Shown here in pieces: positions 37,301 to 46,921 of a stretch of 64,000 nucleotides of DNA. The translations under genes and the position numbers were made by a program. The notes under the pieces are model-generated. The model made no database searches, was not told where the DNA came from, and saw only the letters and a program-made list of their open reading frames with translations. Location: NCBI GenBank assembly GCA_963837945.1, contig CAWIQD010000032.1, positions 1 through 64,000 on the forward strand, given 5' to 3'. The DNA comes from CAVUBL01 sp963837945 (GTDB lineage: Bacteria; Acidobacteriota; Thermoanaerobaculia; Multivoradales; DATKCC01). Each line of letters starts with the position of its first letter. Position 1 is the first letter of the stretch.

Positions 37301-39712
37301 GGCAAGACCGCCACCACGGTCCAGGACCTCGTGGCACGCCAGACGACGACCACCACCCCCGAGGGCCGCCAGGCCTCGAGCACCTTCGACCTCTTCGGCC
37401 GCCTCAGCCAGGCTCAGGAGCCCGGCGTGGCCGCCGTCCAGTACGGCTATGACGCCAAGGGAAGGCTTGAGACCGCCACCCAGGGCGCCCGCACCACGAC
37501 CTACACCTACGACCCTGCGACGGGCTACCTCTCGAAGATCACCGATCCCGCCTCGCGGGACGTCTCCTTCACCTACGACGTGGCCGGGCGCGTCCTGACT
37601 CAGACCCTGCCCGATCTCCGGGTGGTCGCCTTCGGCTACGACCCCTCCGGCAACGTGACCTCCATCACCCCGGCCGGCCGGCCGGACCACGCCTTCACCT
37701 ACACCCCGGCCGACCTGCCGGAGACCTACACCCCGCCGGACGTGGGCCTCCCCGAGCGCACGACGACCTACGCCTACAACCCGGACCACCAGGTGGAGCT
37801 CGTCACCCGCCCCGACGGCGAGACGATCGACCCGGTCTACGACGCCGCCTCCGGGCGCCTCGCGAGCGTCGTCACCCCGCGGGGCACCTACGCCTACGGC
37901 TACGACCCGGCCTCGGGCAACCTCGCCTCCGTCTCCGACCCCGACGGCGGCGCCCTCGCCTACGGCTACGACGGGGGCCTCCCGACCTCGGTCACCTGGA
38001 CGGGCGAGGTCTCGGGCTCCGTCGCCTTCACCTACGACTCCGACTTCCGCCTCGCCGCCCGCACGGTCGACGGCGGCAACTCCGTCACCTACGCCTACGA
38101 CCAGGACGGCCTCCTGACCGGCGCCGGCGCCCTCACCCTCGCCCGCGAGGCGGCCTCCGGCTTCCTCACCGGCACCACCCTCGGCGGTCTAACCGACACC
38201 TACGCCTTCGACTCGACCTACGGCGAGCTCGCGAGCTACTCGGCCACCGACGGCGCCACCGGCCTCTACTCGGCCACCTACAGTCGGGACGACCTCGGCC
38301 GCATCCACCAGAAAGTCGAGTCCGTCGACGGCGTGAGCGCCACCTACGTCTACACTTACGATCCCGCCGGAAGGCTCACCGACGTCACGAAGGACGGCGC
38401 ACCTCAAGCCCACTACGACTACGACGCCAACTCGAACCGCCAGTCCTGGAGCGACCCCTGGGGCACGGGCACCGCCACGTACGACAACCAGGACCGGCTC
38501 ACGGACTACGCCGGCACGACCTACACCTACACCGCCAACGGCGAGCCGCCGCGAAGTCCGCCGGCACCCAGACGGTCACCTACGCCTACGACGTCCTCGG
38601 AGGACTGCGCCAGGTGGTCCTCGCCGACGGCCTGACGATCGACTACGTGATCGACGCCGCCGGCCGCCGGATCGGCAAGAAGGTGGGCGGCGTCCTGACC
38701 AAAGGCTTCCTCTACCAGGACGCCTTGAACCCGGTGGCCGAACTCGACGGCTCGGGCGCCGTCGTCGCCACCTTCGCCTACGCCAGCAAGCCCAACGTGC
38801 CGGACACCATGGCGAAGGGCGGCGTGACCTACCGGATCGTCTCGGACCCCCAGGGAAGCGTCCGCCTGGTTGTGAACACCGCCGACGGCACCGTCGCCCA
38901 GCGCCTCGACTACGGCCCCTTCGGCCGCGTGATGCTCGACACGAACCCCGGCTTCCAACCCTTCGGATTCGCCGGAGGGCTGTACGACCCCCAGACCGGT
39001 CTGCTACGCTTCGGAGCCAGGGACTACGACCCCGAGACCGGGCGGTGGACGAGCAAGGACCCGATCGGGTTTGGGGGTGGTACCACCAACTTGTATGGCT
39101 ACACTCTGGCAGACCCCATTAATGCCAAGGACCCCAGCGGGCTCGCGACGTTCGTCGGAGGCTCGGACCAGGATCGCGCGCGAGGGTACCAGCTGCAAGC
39201 TGACCTCCGGGACAGTCTAAAGGCCAGTACCATCGATTTCTTCAAGGACTTGTACGGCATCGATCTATTGGGCGCGCTAAGCTGTGATGGTGGTCCTACA
39301 GGGGTTCAATTCTCCCGAGGTCGCAAGGCCCGGTGGCTGCGTGGAAAGAACGGAAGGTATCAGATGGGTGCGACTCCGGCACCCTGGGACGAACAATATC
39401 TACTTGAATATGGACGTCATCGACGGAGGCGGCCTTCTTTTCCAAGCGAGCTTGCTCCACGAGATGACACACTGGGGCGCTGACATGGTGACAATCTTCG
39501 GTCACAACGACGGGGAGTCGAAAATAGCTCCCTGGCTCTACAAGCTAGCCGACGACTACGTCAACAAGTTCAGAAGGCATATGGAACCTTTAACTTCGGT
39601 CTCTCAGACCACCCAAGGGCCGGCTACGCCATTGAATTTCTCCAGTTCGGGGACGTCATTACCTTACCCATCCCCTAGCCTAAGCGCTGAGGATCGGGCG
39701 ATAACCAGATGA
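25318..39712 (+). CDS. Giant secreted RHS/YD-repeat polymorphic toxin (~4,800 aa), many frameshifts
   Basis: AAGGAG precedes ATG 25318. After an early frameshift a signal peptide (LLCLLIAIFALLLPAGAAAQ) shows export. Domains in order: an N-terminal propeller-like head (~25.45-26.2 kb), Ig-like repeats (26.3-27.3), a carboxypeptidase-regulatory-like fold (LLPNGSPAEGASVSVVG), 'FDDGSGPALYAGG...WDGT.W' repeats (27.6-31.7), more Ig-like repeats (31.7-33.6) and a second regulatory-like fold (GRVLDRIGQPVAGVRVSVFG). NHL repeats (35.4-36.4), YD repeats (36.6-38.9) and the RHS core (LLRFGARDYDPETGRWTSKDPIGF) follow. The tip (from ~39.13 kb) contains LLHEMTHWGAD, a zinc-peptidase motif. At least a dozen frame changes lie between domains, worst at 28.2-30.9 kb. 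The longest clean piece is 33755-38600. Stop overlaps the immunity ATG. Confidence 0.85.
27600..31720 (+). repeat. Tandem propeller-like repeats in the RHS protein
   Basis: About 15 or more copies of a ~50-60-residue unit with consensus ALAVFDDGSGPALYAGG.F..AGG..A..VARWDGT.W..LG.G. The pattern suggests kelch-like or other beta-propeller blades. Copies are clearest at 27.6-28.6 and 30.9-31.7 kb; between them the frame changes often but the motif persists in every frame. Confidence 0.7.
31740..33420 (+). repeat. Tandem Ig-like repeats in the RHS protein
   Basis: Units of roughly 90-100 residues with motifs such as P.I..T.P.DGS.V....EIDL.Y.D..SGVD.STL.V..NG..L..C......CTPT..LP.G.VTL.AT..D.AGN.S. 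These are typical bacterial Ig-like stalk domains. A similar set at 26.3-27.3 kb precedes the propeller repeats. Confidence 0.65.
35400..36450 (+). repeat. NHL-type repeats before the YD core
   Basis: Repeated units such as GFGGDGGPAKDAVFDRPRRI...GYFIADNENCRIRRVLPDG, SGDGGPATEAVLSGFQG..., YSGDGGPATLSLLSSPTGLA...LLIADAGNNVLRKVDSEG and YNGDERPATQTQFDG. This is the NHL beta-propeller pattern that also precedes YD repeats in teneurin-like proteins. Confidence 0.75.
36645..39080 (+). repeat. RHS core direct repeat, copy 1
   Basis: The YD-repeat and RHS core segment from RDAYGVPQAIVAPFGQRTEL to GRWTSKDPIGFGGG is duplicated almost base for base about 5.49 kb downstream. Homology ends exactly where the variable toxin tips begin. 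Confidence 0.9.
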
Positions 39713-40335
39713 GTGCCATTAAAGCAAAATTTGCAGTTCTACTCGCAGCTGCGTTCCTTGTAGGACTCGCCGCCTGCAAAGGGGCTGCGAATCTCACCGA
39801 TGAAGATGGCCGCGCTTTCCGGACGCTCGGCGTCTCGGACGAGGCCCACTTCGACCGTTTCGATTCCGCCCTCCTCGGCACGGTCCGGTTCCATGATGGG
39901 CCGATCAAGGCTCGCTGGCTCAGTATGCTCAGCGCAGACGAGGGGATCGATACCCACGTCGCCTTCCGTGTCGTGGGCTCCCAGAATGCAGAGCAGTGCC
40001 AAGTTGGGCCAGACTGCTCCCTTCTCGTCTTCTTGCTCAGTCCGGTAGGAATTGACATGGAGTGGGCGAAACGGGGGACCCTTACCTTCCGGCCCGTCGA
40101 CGGTGAGTCGCTACTCGTTTCAGCGAGCGTACTAATGGGGGAGAGTGTCCGACCGTCTCACTACCCTTCTCCTTGGCGGTTCATCGTCCCGCCGCTCAAG
40201 ATGGTGAGGAGCCGTGAAACTGATAAACTCTTGCAGCGCGACCGATATATCGCCCCGGCACTCGAAGACAAAGGCTGGTTCGAGCCGCTGCCGGGAGTTC
40301 CGGGGCTCAGGGTCCCGCGCGCACTAGTCGTCTGA
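39709..40335 (+). CDS. Candidate lipoprotein immunity protein for the metallopeptidase tip
   Basis: 208 aa. The signal peptide ends in a lipobox (AAAFLVGLAAC-K), so the protein is probably lipid-anchored outside the cytoplasmic membrane. The body (ANLTDEDGRAFRTLGVSDEAHFDRFDSALLG...) matches no family I know. The ATG overlaps the RHS stop (ATGA), the standard spot for an RHS immunity gene. An extracytoplasmic immunity protein fits a toxin that acts in the periplasm or envelope. Function is inferred from position. Confidence 0.7.
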   Translation: MSAIKAKFAVLLAAAFLVGLAACKGAANLTDEDGRAFRTLGVSDEAHFDRFDSALLGTVRFHDGPIKARWLSMLSADEGIDTHVAFRVVGSQNAEQCQVGPDCSLLVFLLSPVGIDMEWAKRGTLTFRPVDGESLLVSASVLMGESVRPSHYPSPWRFIVPPLKMVRSRETDKLLQRDRYIAPALEDKGWFEPLPGVPGLRVPRALVV

Positions 40336-40399
40336 TTAGGGCGACTCTTGGATAAAGAGGCCGAGTTTTGGTCAGAGATCTGCATCCGGGAGGAGCTTC

Positions 40400-42012
40400 T
40401 CAGGCGGCCTTCTGGTGTGGCGGGAAGGCGTGTTGAATGAGGGAATCGAGCTGGTGGTCGACGCGGTGGAGAGCTTCAGCGAGGCGAGGGTGAGGCTCGG
40501 CGACGCCGGGCCCTTCAATGGCGGTCAGTGCAGGCCGCAGCACGCGGGCATCCAGCCGGGCGTAGAAGCGAGCGAGCTTCCAGCCGTAGGGCGTGACGAG
40601 GTAGCGATAGGTCCCGGGAGCGCGATAGATCAGGCCCTTGCGTCCAGGCTACGGAGGTCGTAGCTGGCCTGGGCGCTGGTGTAGGCAGGCTCGGTCGGTC
40701 CCAGGAGTTGGCAGACGTTGCGCCGCAGGTCCTGGTTCCGGAAGCCGTGGATCAGGTGGAGAAACAGGCTGAGGCCGAGCATCAGGGCCATGACGCGGGG
40801 ATCGCCGAAGCGAAGGCCGGGGGCTTTGTGACCGTCGTCGGTGACGGTGGGCTGTACCACGCGTTGGATGCTGCCGGCGGACAGCCCGCCGGTCTGGCTG
40901 ACCCGCTCGACCTCCAGAAGCCGCCGGTTGATGTGGCGTCCGATCTGTTGCAAGTAGCCGAAGTTCGCCAGGCCCTTGTTGACATCGAAGTCCTTGGGGT
41001 TGCGGAAGGTCCCCTCGGTGCGCAGCGCTCGTCCCTCCTTGAAGTACTGCTTGAGATCGAAGCTCTTGTACTCGATGTGGAGGCTCGGCGAGACACCCTG
41101 CTCGACGACCCGGGTGCGGAAGGTGCCTGGCGTCCGGCGGGTGACGCGCCGGTCGAAGACGAGCTGCACCCGGTCCGGCCGGCCGAGGTCGAGGTTCTCG
41201 CGCAGCACCTGCTCGAAGAACTCCCGGCCGCGGGCCGGCCGATCGAAGACCTCGAGTGAGGCTGACCTCCATCTGCCAGATCGAGAGCTTCCAGTCGTAC
41301 CCGGCCGCGCGGTCCTCCGGCGACAGGGGCATCGGCAGCCGTTCGAGCCAGCGAGCCAGGAAGGCTTCGATCGCCGCCGGGCCAGCTCGTCGCAGATCGT
41401 TTGCAGCGCCTCGGGGTCCGCGCACGAGAGAAACCCGTTGTCGAGCGCTTCGTAGGCGATGCCGCGCCGCTCGAGCTGGCGCTTGGCCCACTCGTGCCCG
41501 TTCAAGCACAGCTTCAGCGACCACGGGGCGTAGCTGCACACCTTGAGGAACGCCGGCCCGAACTCCTCGTCGTCGACGTAGAAGTAGTAGTGGTTGACGT
41601 AGACGTCCTTGTCCCGCGTCCAGTCGAACCACCCCGCCCCCTTCTCTGGCCTCGGCTTGCCCTGAAACGCCTTGGTCTTCTCCTGCGCCACCCCGATGAA
41701 GACCACCCCGTCGCGCACCCCCCGCTCCCGGCGCAGCCGGTTCGCCAGCTCGTCCTTGCGCTGCTTGGAACGAAACTCAACCCAGGGGATCTCGTGACTC
41801 TCCGCAAACCCCTTCACCGCCTCGCGAAAGCGCGTCGTGATCTGACCCAACACCGCCGGCGACGGGATTGGCTTGCCCAGGTGCTCGCGCAGGAAGCCCG
41901 TCATCCCGGGACCCGTCGCCAACGCCGGCACGTACCCGTTCAGGTACAGCCGGTCCACGCATTCCACCTCCAGCGTCACATGCCCTTCGAGAAGCTCCGC
42001 CACGGTCGTCAT
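40400..42012 (-). CDS. Conserved mobile-element-type protein inserted between the RHS copies, frameshifted
   Basis: ~535 aa over several frame changes (near 41400, 41255 and 40640). The start reads VECVDRLYLNGYVPALATGPGMTGFLREHLGKPIPSPAVL. Then come GVVFIGVAQEKTKAF, NHYYFYVDDEEFGPAFLKVCSYAPW, LCLNGHEWAKRQLERRGIAYEALDNGF, VQLVFDRRVTRRTPG and, in the last frame, YRYLVTPYGWKLARFYARLDARVLRPAL. I remember this as a widespread multicopy bacterial family of unproven biochemistry, often next to repeats. I see no clear terminal inverted repeats. Its antisense orientation at the duplication junction suggests it took part in, or followed, the RHS rearrangement. Confidence 0.6.
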
Positions 42013-42131
42013 CGGAGCATCCTATGCCCACACCGGTTCAACCGCCCACGGTCTACTCGTCGGTTTGAGGCGGAGCTTCGCTAGTCGAGACGTCAAGGAA
42101 CCTCCACCTCGAGCCTCGGCGAATCAGCTCG

Positions 42132-44575
42132 AATCGCGACGCCTACGGCGTGCCGCAGGCGATCGTCGCGCCCTTCGGCCAGCGGACAGAGCTCAGCGTC
42201 TACCCGTCAGGCTACCTCGCCACGATCACCGATCCTGCGGGCGACGCGGTGGGCCTCACCTACGCCCCTGAGGGCCTCCTGACCGGTCTCACCGACCCGC
42301 GCGGCAACCCCCACACCTTCGAGTACGACGCCCTCGGCCGCCTCCAGAAGGACTCGGACCCCGCCGCCGGCTCGACCACGCTGGCCCGGACCGAGATCAC
42401 CCCGGCGGGCGACGTGGCCGCGGGCTTCGTCTCGACCAAGACGACCGCCCTGGGCAGGACCACGACCTACCGGACCGAGACCCTCACGACCGGCGCGACC
42501 CGCGTCACCGTGACCGGCCCCGCGGGCCTCACCGACCGTCTCCCTCGAGGGCACCGACGGCTCGCGGACCACGACCACACCCGACGGCACCGTCGCCTCC
42601 GCCACCGTCGAGCCGGACCCGCGCTTCGGCATGCAATCGCCCCAGCTCCAGAGCTTCGCCGTCACCACCCCCGGCGGCCTCACTTCCACCACGACCGCCA
42701 GCCACACGGCCCTCTTCCTCGACCCGGCGGGCGATCCCACGGACCCGGCGAACGTCTCGAGCCTCGCCGACACGCTCACCGTCAACAGCAAGACCGCAAC
42801 CACGCTCCAGGACCTCGTGGCACGCCAGACGACGACCACCACCCCCGAGGGCCGCCAGGCGACTCGAGCACCTTCGACCTCTTCGGCCGCCTCAGCCAGG
42901 CCCAGGTGCCCGGCGTGGCCGCCGTCCAGTACGGCTATGACGCCAAGGGAAGGCTCGAGACCGCCACCCAGGGCGCCCGCACCACGACCTACACCTACGA
43001 CCCTGCGACGGGCTACCTCTCGAAGATCACCGATCCCGCCTCGCGGGACGTCTCCTTCACCTACGACGCGGCCGGGCGCGTCCTGACTCAGACCCTGCCC
43101 GATCTCCGGGTGGTCGGCTTCGGCTACGACCCCTCCGGCAACGTGACCTCCATCACCCCGGCCGGCCGGCCGGACCACGCCTTCACCTACACCCCGGCCG
43201 ACCTGCCGGAGACCTACACGCCGCCGGACGTGGGCCTCCCCGAGCGCACGACGACCTACGCCTACAACCCGGACCACCAGGTCGAGCTCGTCACCCGCCC
43301 CGACGGCGAGACGATCGACCCGGTCTACGACGCCGCCTCCGGGCGCCTCGCGAGCGTCGTCACACCCCGGGGCACCTACGCCTACGGCTACGACCCGAGG
43401 AGCGGCAACCTCGACCTCCGTAACGGACCCCGACGGCGGCGCCCTCGCCTACGGCTACGACGGCGGCCTTCCCACCTCGGCCACCTGGACGGGCGACGTC
43501 TCGGGCTCGGTCTCCTTCACCTACGACTCCGACTTCCGCCTCGCCACCCGCACGGTCGACGGCGGCAACTCCGTCACCTACGCCTACGACCAGGACGGCC
43601 TCCTGACCGGCGCCGGCGCCCTCACCCTCGCCCGCGAGGCGGCCTCCGGCTTCCTCGCCGGCACCGCCCTCGGCGAGCCTCACCGACGCCTACGCCTTCG
43701 ACTCGACCTACGGCGAGCTCGCGAGCTACTCGGCCACCGACGGCGCCACCGGCCTCTACTCGGCCACCTACACCCGCGACGACCTCGGCCGCATCCACCA
43801 GAAGGTCGAGACCGTCGAGGCCACGAGCGCCACCTACGTCTACACCTACGATCCCGCCGGCCGCCTGACCGACGTCACGAAGGACGGCGCCGCCTTACGC
43901 CCACTACGACTACGACGCCAACTCGAACCGCCAGTCCTGGAGCGACCCCTGGGGCACGGGCACCGCGACCTACGACGCCCAGGACCGGCTGACCGATTCG
44001 AACGGCACGACCTATACCTACACCGCCAACGGCGAGCTCGCCGCCAAGAGCGCCAACGGTCAAACGGTCACCTATACCTACGACGTCCTGGGAAGACTGC
44101 GCCAGGTCGTCCTCGCCGACGGCCTGACGATCGACTACGTGATCGACGCCGCCGGCCGGAGGATCGGCAAGAAGGTGGGCGGCGTCCTGACCGACGGCTT
44201 CCTCTACCAGGACGCCTTGAACCCCGTCGCCGAGCTCGACGGCTCGGGCGCCGTCGTCGCCACCTTCGCCTACGCCAGCAAGCCCAACGTGCCGGACACC
44301 ATGGCGAAGGGCGGCGTGACCTACCGGATCGTCTCGGACCCCCAGGGAAGCGTCCGCCTGGTTGTGAACACCGCCGACGGCACCGTCGCCCAGCGCCTCG
44401 ACTACGGCCCCTTCGGCCGTGTGATGCTGGACACCAACCCAGGCTTCCAACCCTTCGCATTCGCGGGAGGGCTGTACGACCCCCAGACCCATCTGCTACG
44501 CTTCGGAGCCAGAGACTACGACCCCGAGACGGGGCGGTGGACCAGCAAGGACCCGATCGGGTTTGGGGGTGGAGA
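42132..44575 (+). repeat. RHS core direct repeat, copy 2
   Basis: Near-identical to 36645-39080. It starts abruptly at CGCGACGCCTACGGCGTGCC, right after the mobile-type gene, with no signal peptide or upstream RHS domains. It carries its own single-base frameshifts (near 42535, 42870, 43425, 43680, 43890). Confidence 0.9.
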
Positions 44576-45176
44576 CAGCAACCTCTATGGATACGTCGTC
44601 AATGATCCGGTCAACTTCGTGGACCCAGATGGCCACTTTGTATGGGTTATTGCAGGTGCACTGATAGGTGGCCTCGTCAATGCAGGGGCAACCGTTGTTG
44701 CGAACGGAGGATTTGATGGGCTAACAGCGCGACAGCTCGCCGGATCGTTCGCCGGTGGCGCTGTAGCGGGTGCGCTGGGCGCATTGGCAGGTCCCTTGGG
44801 AGGAACTATTGCTGGAGCGATAGGCTTCTCGACAAGTGGCCTCTTCGCGACCACAGCGGCTGGTCTAGCTTCGGGGGCCGCTGGCGCCTTAGGCCAGCTT
44901 GCGACCAACTGGATTGATCCGTGTCACGGAGCAAGCCTCATCAATGCGGCGGTCTGGTCGGGCGTCGGCGGAGGACTAGGCAAGGGGTTCATCCCAACCA
45001 AAAACCTCAACTCGCTTGCACAAGCAGCGCATTTCGGGCCGAAAACCCTTCGCGGACTGTTCCGGACTCCGAACGCTTGGCTCAATCTCGGAGCGTTCGG
45101 AACCTCGTCGGGATTAGGAGCAGCGGCCAACTGGCCGGAGCTTGGTCCGATTCCGGAGGCTTCCTATGCTCAATGA
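42132..45176 (+). pseudogene. 5'-truncated second RHS core with a pore-former-like tip (displaced RHS C-terminus)
   Basis: The fragment lacks the export signal and N-terminal domains and is broken by about five frameshifts. Its last clean frame (44139-45176) encodes the RHS core ending GRWTSKDPIGFGGGDSNLYGY. The tip follows: VNDPVNFVDPDGHFVWVIAGALIGGLVNAGATVVANGG...GALGALAGPLGGTIAGAIGFSTSGLF. This glycine-rich hydrophobic tip resembles a membrane-inserting toxin. As in other RHS loci it is probably a silent cassette that can replace the active tip by recombination across the shared core. The following gene encodes a membrane immunity protein. Confidence 0.75.
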
Positions 45177-45489
45177 TATACTCGTAGGCGTGAGCGCTTT
45201 CGTTATAGGATATGTGGGTTGGCCGTCAGTCTTCCTTCTCACCGGCCCATGGGCCCGTCGCCTAACGAGCGGCTCGCGGCCCGGAGCGCCTGCACAGATC
45301 GCCGTGACACACGCTATCGCGGCCATAGCACTAATACTGCTCAACTTCTTGCTCCTCATAGCCATCACGAGCAGCCTCAGCAATCAAGATGGACGGCACA
45401 TCCGCGCTGTCGCCTATCTGAGTTCTTTTGCAGGATTGTTCTTCTTCCTTGCTCTTGGTAAGTTCAGATCGACTAAGCTGGGTCGCTGA
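45166..45489 (+). CDS. 107-aa membrane protein, candidate immunity for the pore-former-like tip
   Basis: Three hydrophobic segments are visible: ILVGVSAFVIGYVGWPSVFLL, VTHAIAAIALILLNFLLLIAIT and AVAYLSSFAGLFFFLALG. The ATG at 45166 has GGAGG six bases upstream and overlaps the end of the RHS tip (stop 45176). Integral-membrane immunity proteins are typical for pore-forming colicin-type toxins, which agrees with the hydrophobic tip. A degenerate relative lies at 46326. Confidence 0.7.
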   Translation: MLNDILVGVSAFVIGYVGWPSVFLLTGPWARRLTSGSRPGAPAQIAVTHAIAAIALILLNFLLLIAITSSLSNQDGRHIRAVAYLSSFAGLFFFLALGKFRSTKLGR

Positions 45490-45539
45490 TTCGCGGCCCT
45501 CGACGCCGGACGTCAGTGTAGATGGGACCTCACCACCTT

Positions 45540-45826
45540 GGCTTTTGACACTACTGTAGGTACTCTGATGGGCGCGTTCTTCGACGCAGAATCGCTTTCC
45601 TATCCGGACGCCACAAGGCAGTGCGGCTCACGTCTTCAAGTCCACCAGGACCAGGCTCCGCCTGGGGCAGATCTCGTCGATTAAGACGCAGACAGGTGTG
45701 AAGATGTTCGTTGGTGCCAGTTTTGAATATCAAATCCCGGCAGGAGCAGCCACCGGCGTTACGATATCACCCACGGCTTCAGGCGTGGCAGGAATCGGGG
45801 AAAACGGCTATGGATCCGGCAACTAA
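45540..45826 (+). pseudogene. Orphan RHS tip fragment (type A, copy 1)
   Basis: No start of its own. Two frames together read TLMGAFFDAESLSYPDATRQ and SAAHVFKS...TGVKMFVGASFEYQIPAGAATG, ending SGN. A related fragment at 47405-47678 shares AAHVFKS and FEYQIPA, which supports a real degraded coding sequence. It is followed by a PH-like membrane protein gene. This is the usual layout of a displaced tip plus immunity gene. Confidence 0.55.
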
Positions 45827-46322
45827 CGGGGGCCGCGTATTCCGTCCCTCCGTACAGGCATATCTGGTTTTTACCCTGGCTATTGGAATTCCGATTGCGG
45901 TCGTTGCTTACCCTACCAGCAATTCACGTGTTCAGCCGCCGTATCCAATAATCGCGGCGCTGGTGGCCCTCTACCTATTTTCGTTAATATGGCTCACGAC
46001 ACTGGAGATTCGTGTTCATCCAGACTCCATATGTTTTCGGAGCTTGTTTCGTGGCAAGAGATGCCTTCGAGTTGATGAGATCAGATCCGTCGAACTCAAG
46101 TTCGTCCTCGGTAGTGTCGGCCCGCTCAAACTAGCGGTGTTTCCGAAGCGAGGCTCGGGCAGGCCGGTCATGATGATCAATGCGAAGCTCTTCTCTCGGG
46201 AGGCAGTTCAGGCCGTTCTTGCTTTCGGCACCGCCGTGGCCCGGGCAGATGGCCATGGTCTGGAGAATGGCGTCGCGTTGAAGCTTCTCCGGCAACGCAG
46301 GTCGAAGAGGAAGGGCCCGTAG
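45810..46322 (+). CDS. Two-TM protein with bacterial PH-like domain, candidate immunity protein
   Basis: 170 aa from ATG 45810. Two hydrophobic segments (VQAYLVFTLAIGIPIAVVAYP and PIIAALVALYLFSLIWL) precede a beta-rich domain, LEIRVHPDSICFRSLFRGKRCLRVDEIRSVELKF. This has the look of bacterial PH-like domains. It overlaps the end of the orphan tip, so it is probably that tip's immunity gene. Base composition is less GC-rich than the RHS body, consistent with exchange. Confidence 0.6.
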   Translation: MDPATNGGRVFRPSVQAYLVFTLAIGIPIAVVAYPTSNSRVQPPYPIIAALVALYLFSLIWLTTLEIRVHPDSICFRSLFRGKRCLRVDEIRSVELKFVLGSVGPLKLAVFPKRGSGRPVMMINAKLFSREAVQAVLAFGTAVARADGHGLENGVALKLLRQRRSKRKGP

Positions 46323-46325
46323 CTA

Positions 46326-46451
46326 TGCTCAGTGATGTGCTCGCAGACGCGTGTGCCTTGGTCTTCGTGTACGTCGGTTGGCCATCAGTCTTCCTTTTTG
46401 GCCCGAGTGGCCTTGATTTGGCTGGAGTAGTACATCGAAAGGGGCGTCTGA
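46326..46451 (+). pseudogene. Truncated relative of the 45166 membrane immunity gene
   Basis: The ORF MLSDVLADACALVFVYVGWPSVFLFG then stops after 41 codons. It aligns with MLNDILVGVSAFVIGYVGWPSVFLL of the intact gene at protein and DNA level. It marks a second ancient junction of the same tip/immunity type. Confidence 0.6.
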
Positions 46452-46921
46452 CTTCTTCTCGGGCTTCGGGGAGACGCTCACCTTCGGGCTGACGCGCAAG
46501 ATTCGCCAATGGATGGGAGTCGACTACGTGGTGAATACGTGCTCGGGGTTTTACGCCGGCGGCAAGGTCACTGCGATTGTGCACTCAATCTCTCCTGGGC
46601 GCTGCCGGTGGACTCGAGGCGGCTGGAGCCGAAACCACCGAAACGGAGTTCTCTCACTGGATTCCTGACCGAGTCTTGAAGCGCACAGGATCTACCTGGT
46701 TGAGAAGGACCTTCGGTAGGTCCATCTTCAACGGGAACTACGTGACCCCAGCGAGACACGCTCTACACGATGCTTTCCGGTTTACTGGAGGCGCCACTGA
46801 GAAGCTGCCCTTGGTGATAGGTCAGTTGGATCGGGTGCCTCGTGTCTATTACGGAACTGCCGCTGGAGTCGCTGCTGGCACTGCTGAAGCAGAAACCTCT
46901 GGAGCTTGTGGATGTCACTAA
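46441..46921 (+). pseudogene. Orphan RHS tip fragment (SDFFSGFG type), one frameshift
   Basis: Reads SDFFSGFGETLTFGLTRKIRQWMGVDYVV then, after a frame change near 46590, GAAGGLEAAGAETTETEFSHWIPDRVLKRTGSTWLRRTFGRSIFNGNYVTPARH...HDAFRF, ending in CGCH. The SDFFxGFG...LTxG start and the NGNYVTPxRHxxHD...RF segment are, from memory, typical of a widespread RHS C-terminal toxin type. The fragment is followed by its candidate immunity gene. Confidence 0.6.

Noticed and set aside
34628..37789. 1053-aa minus-strand open frame opposite the RHS core
   Set aside because: Gly/Val/Arg repeats mirror the YD repeats on the other strand; no start context or family similarity.
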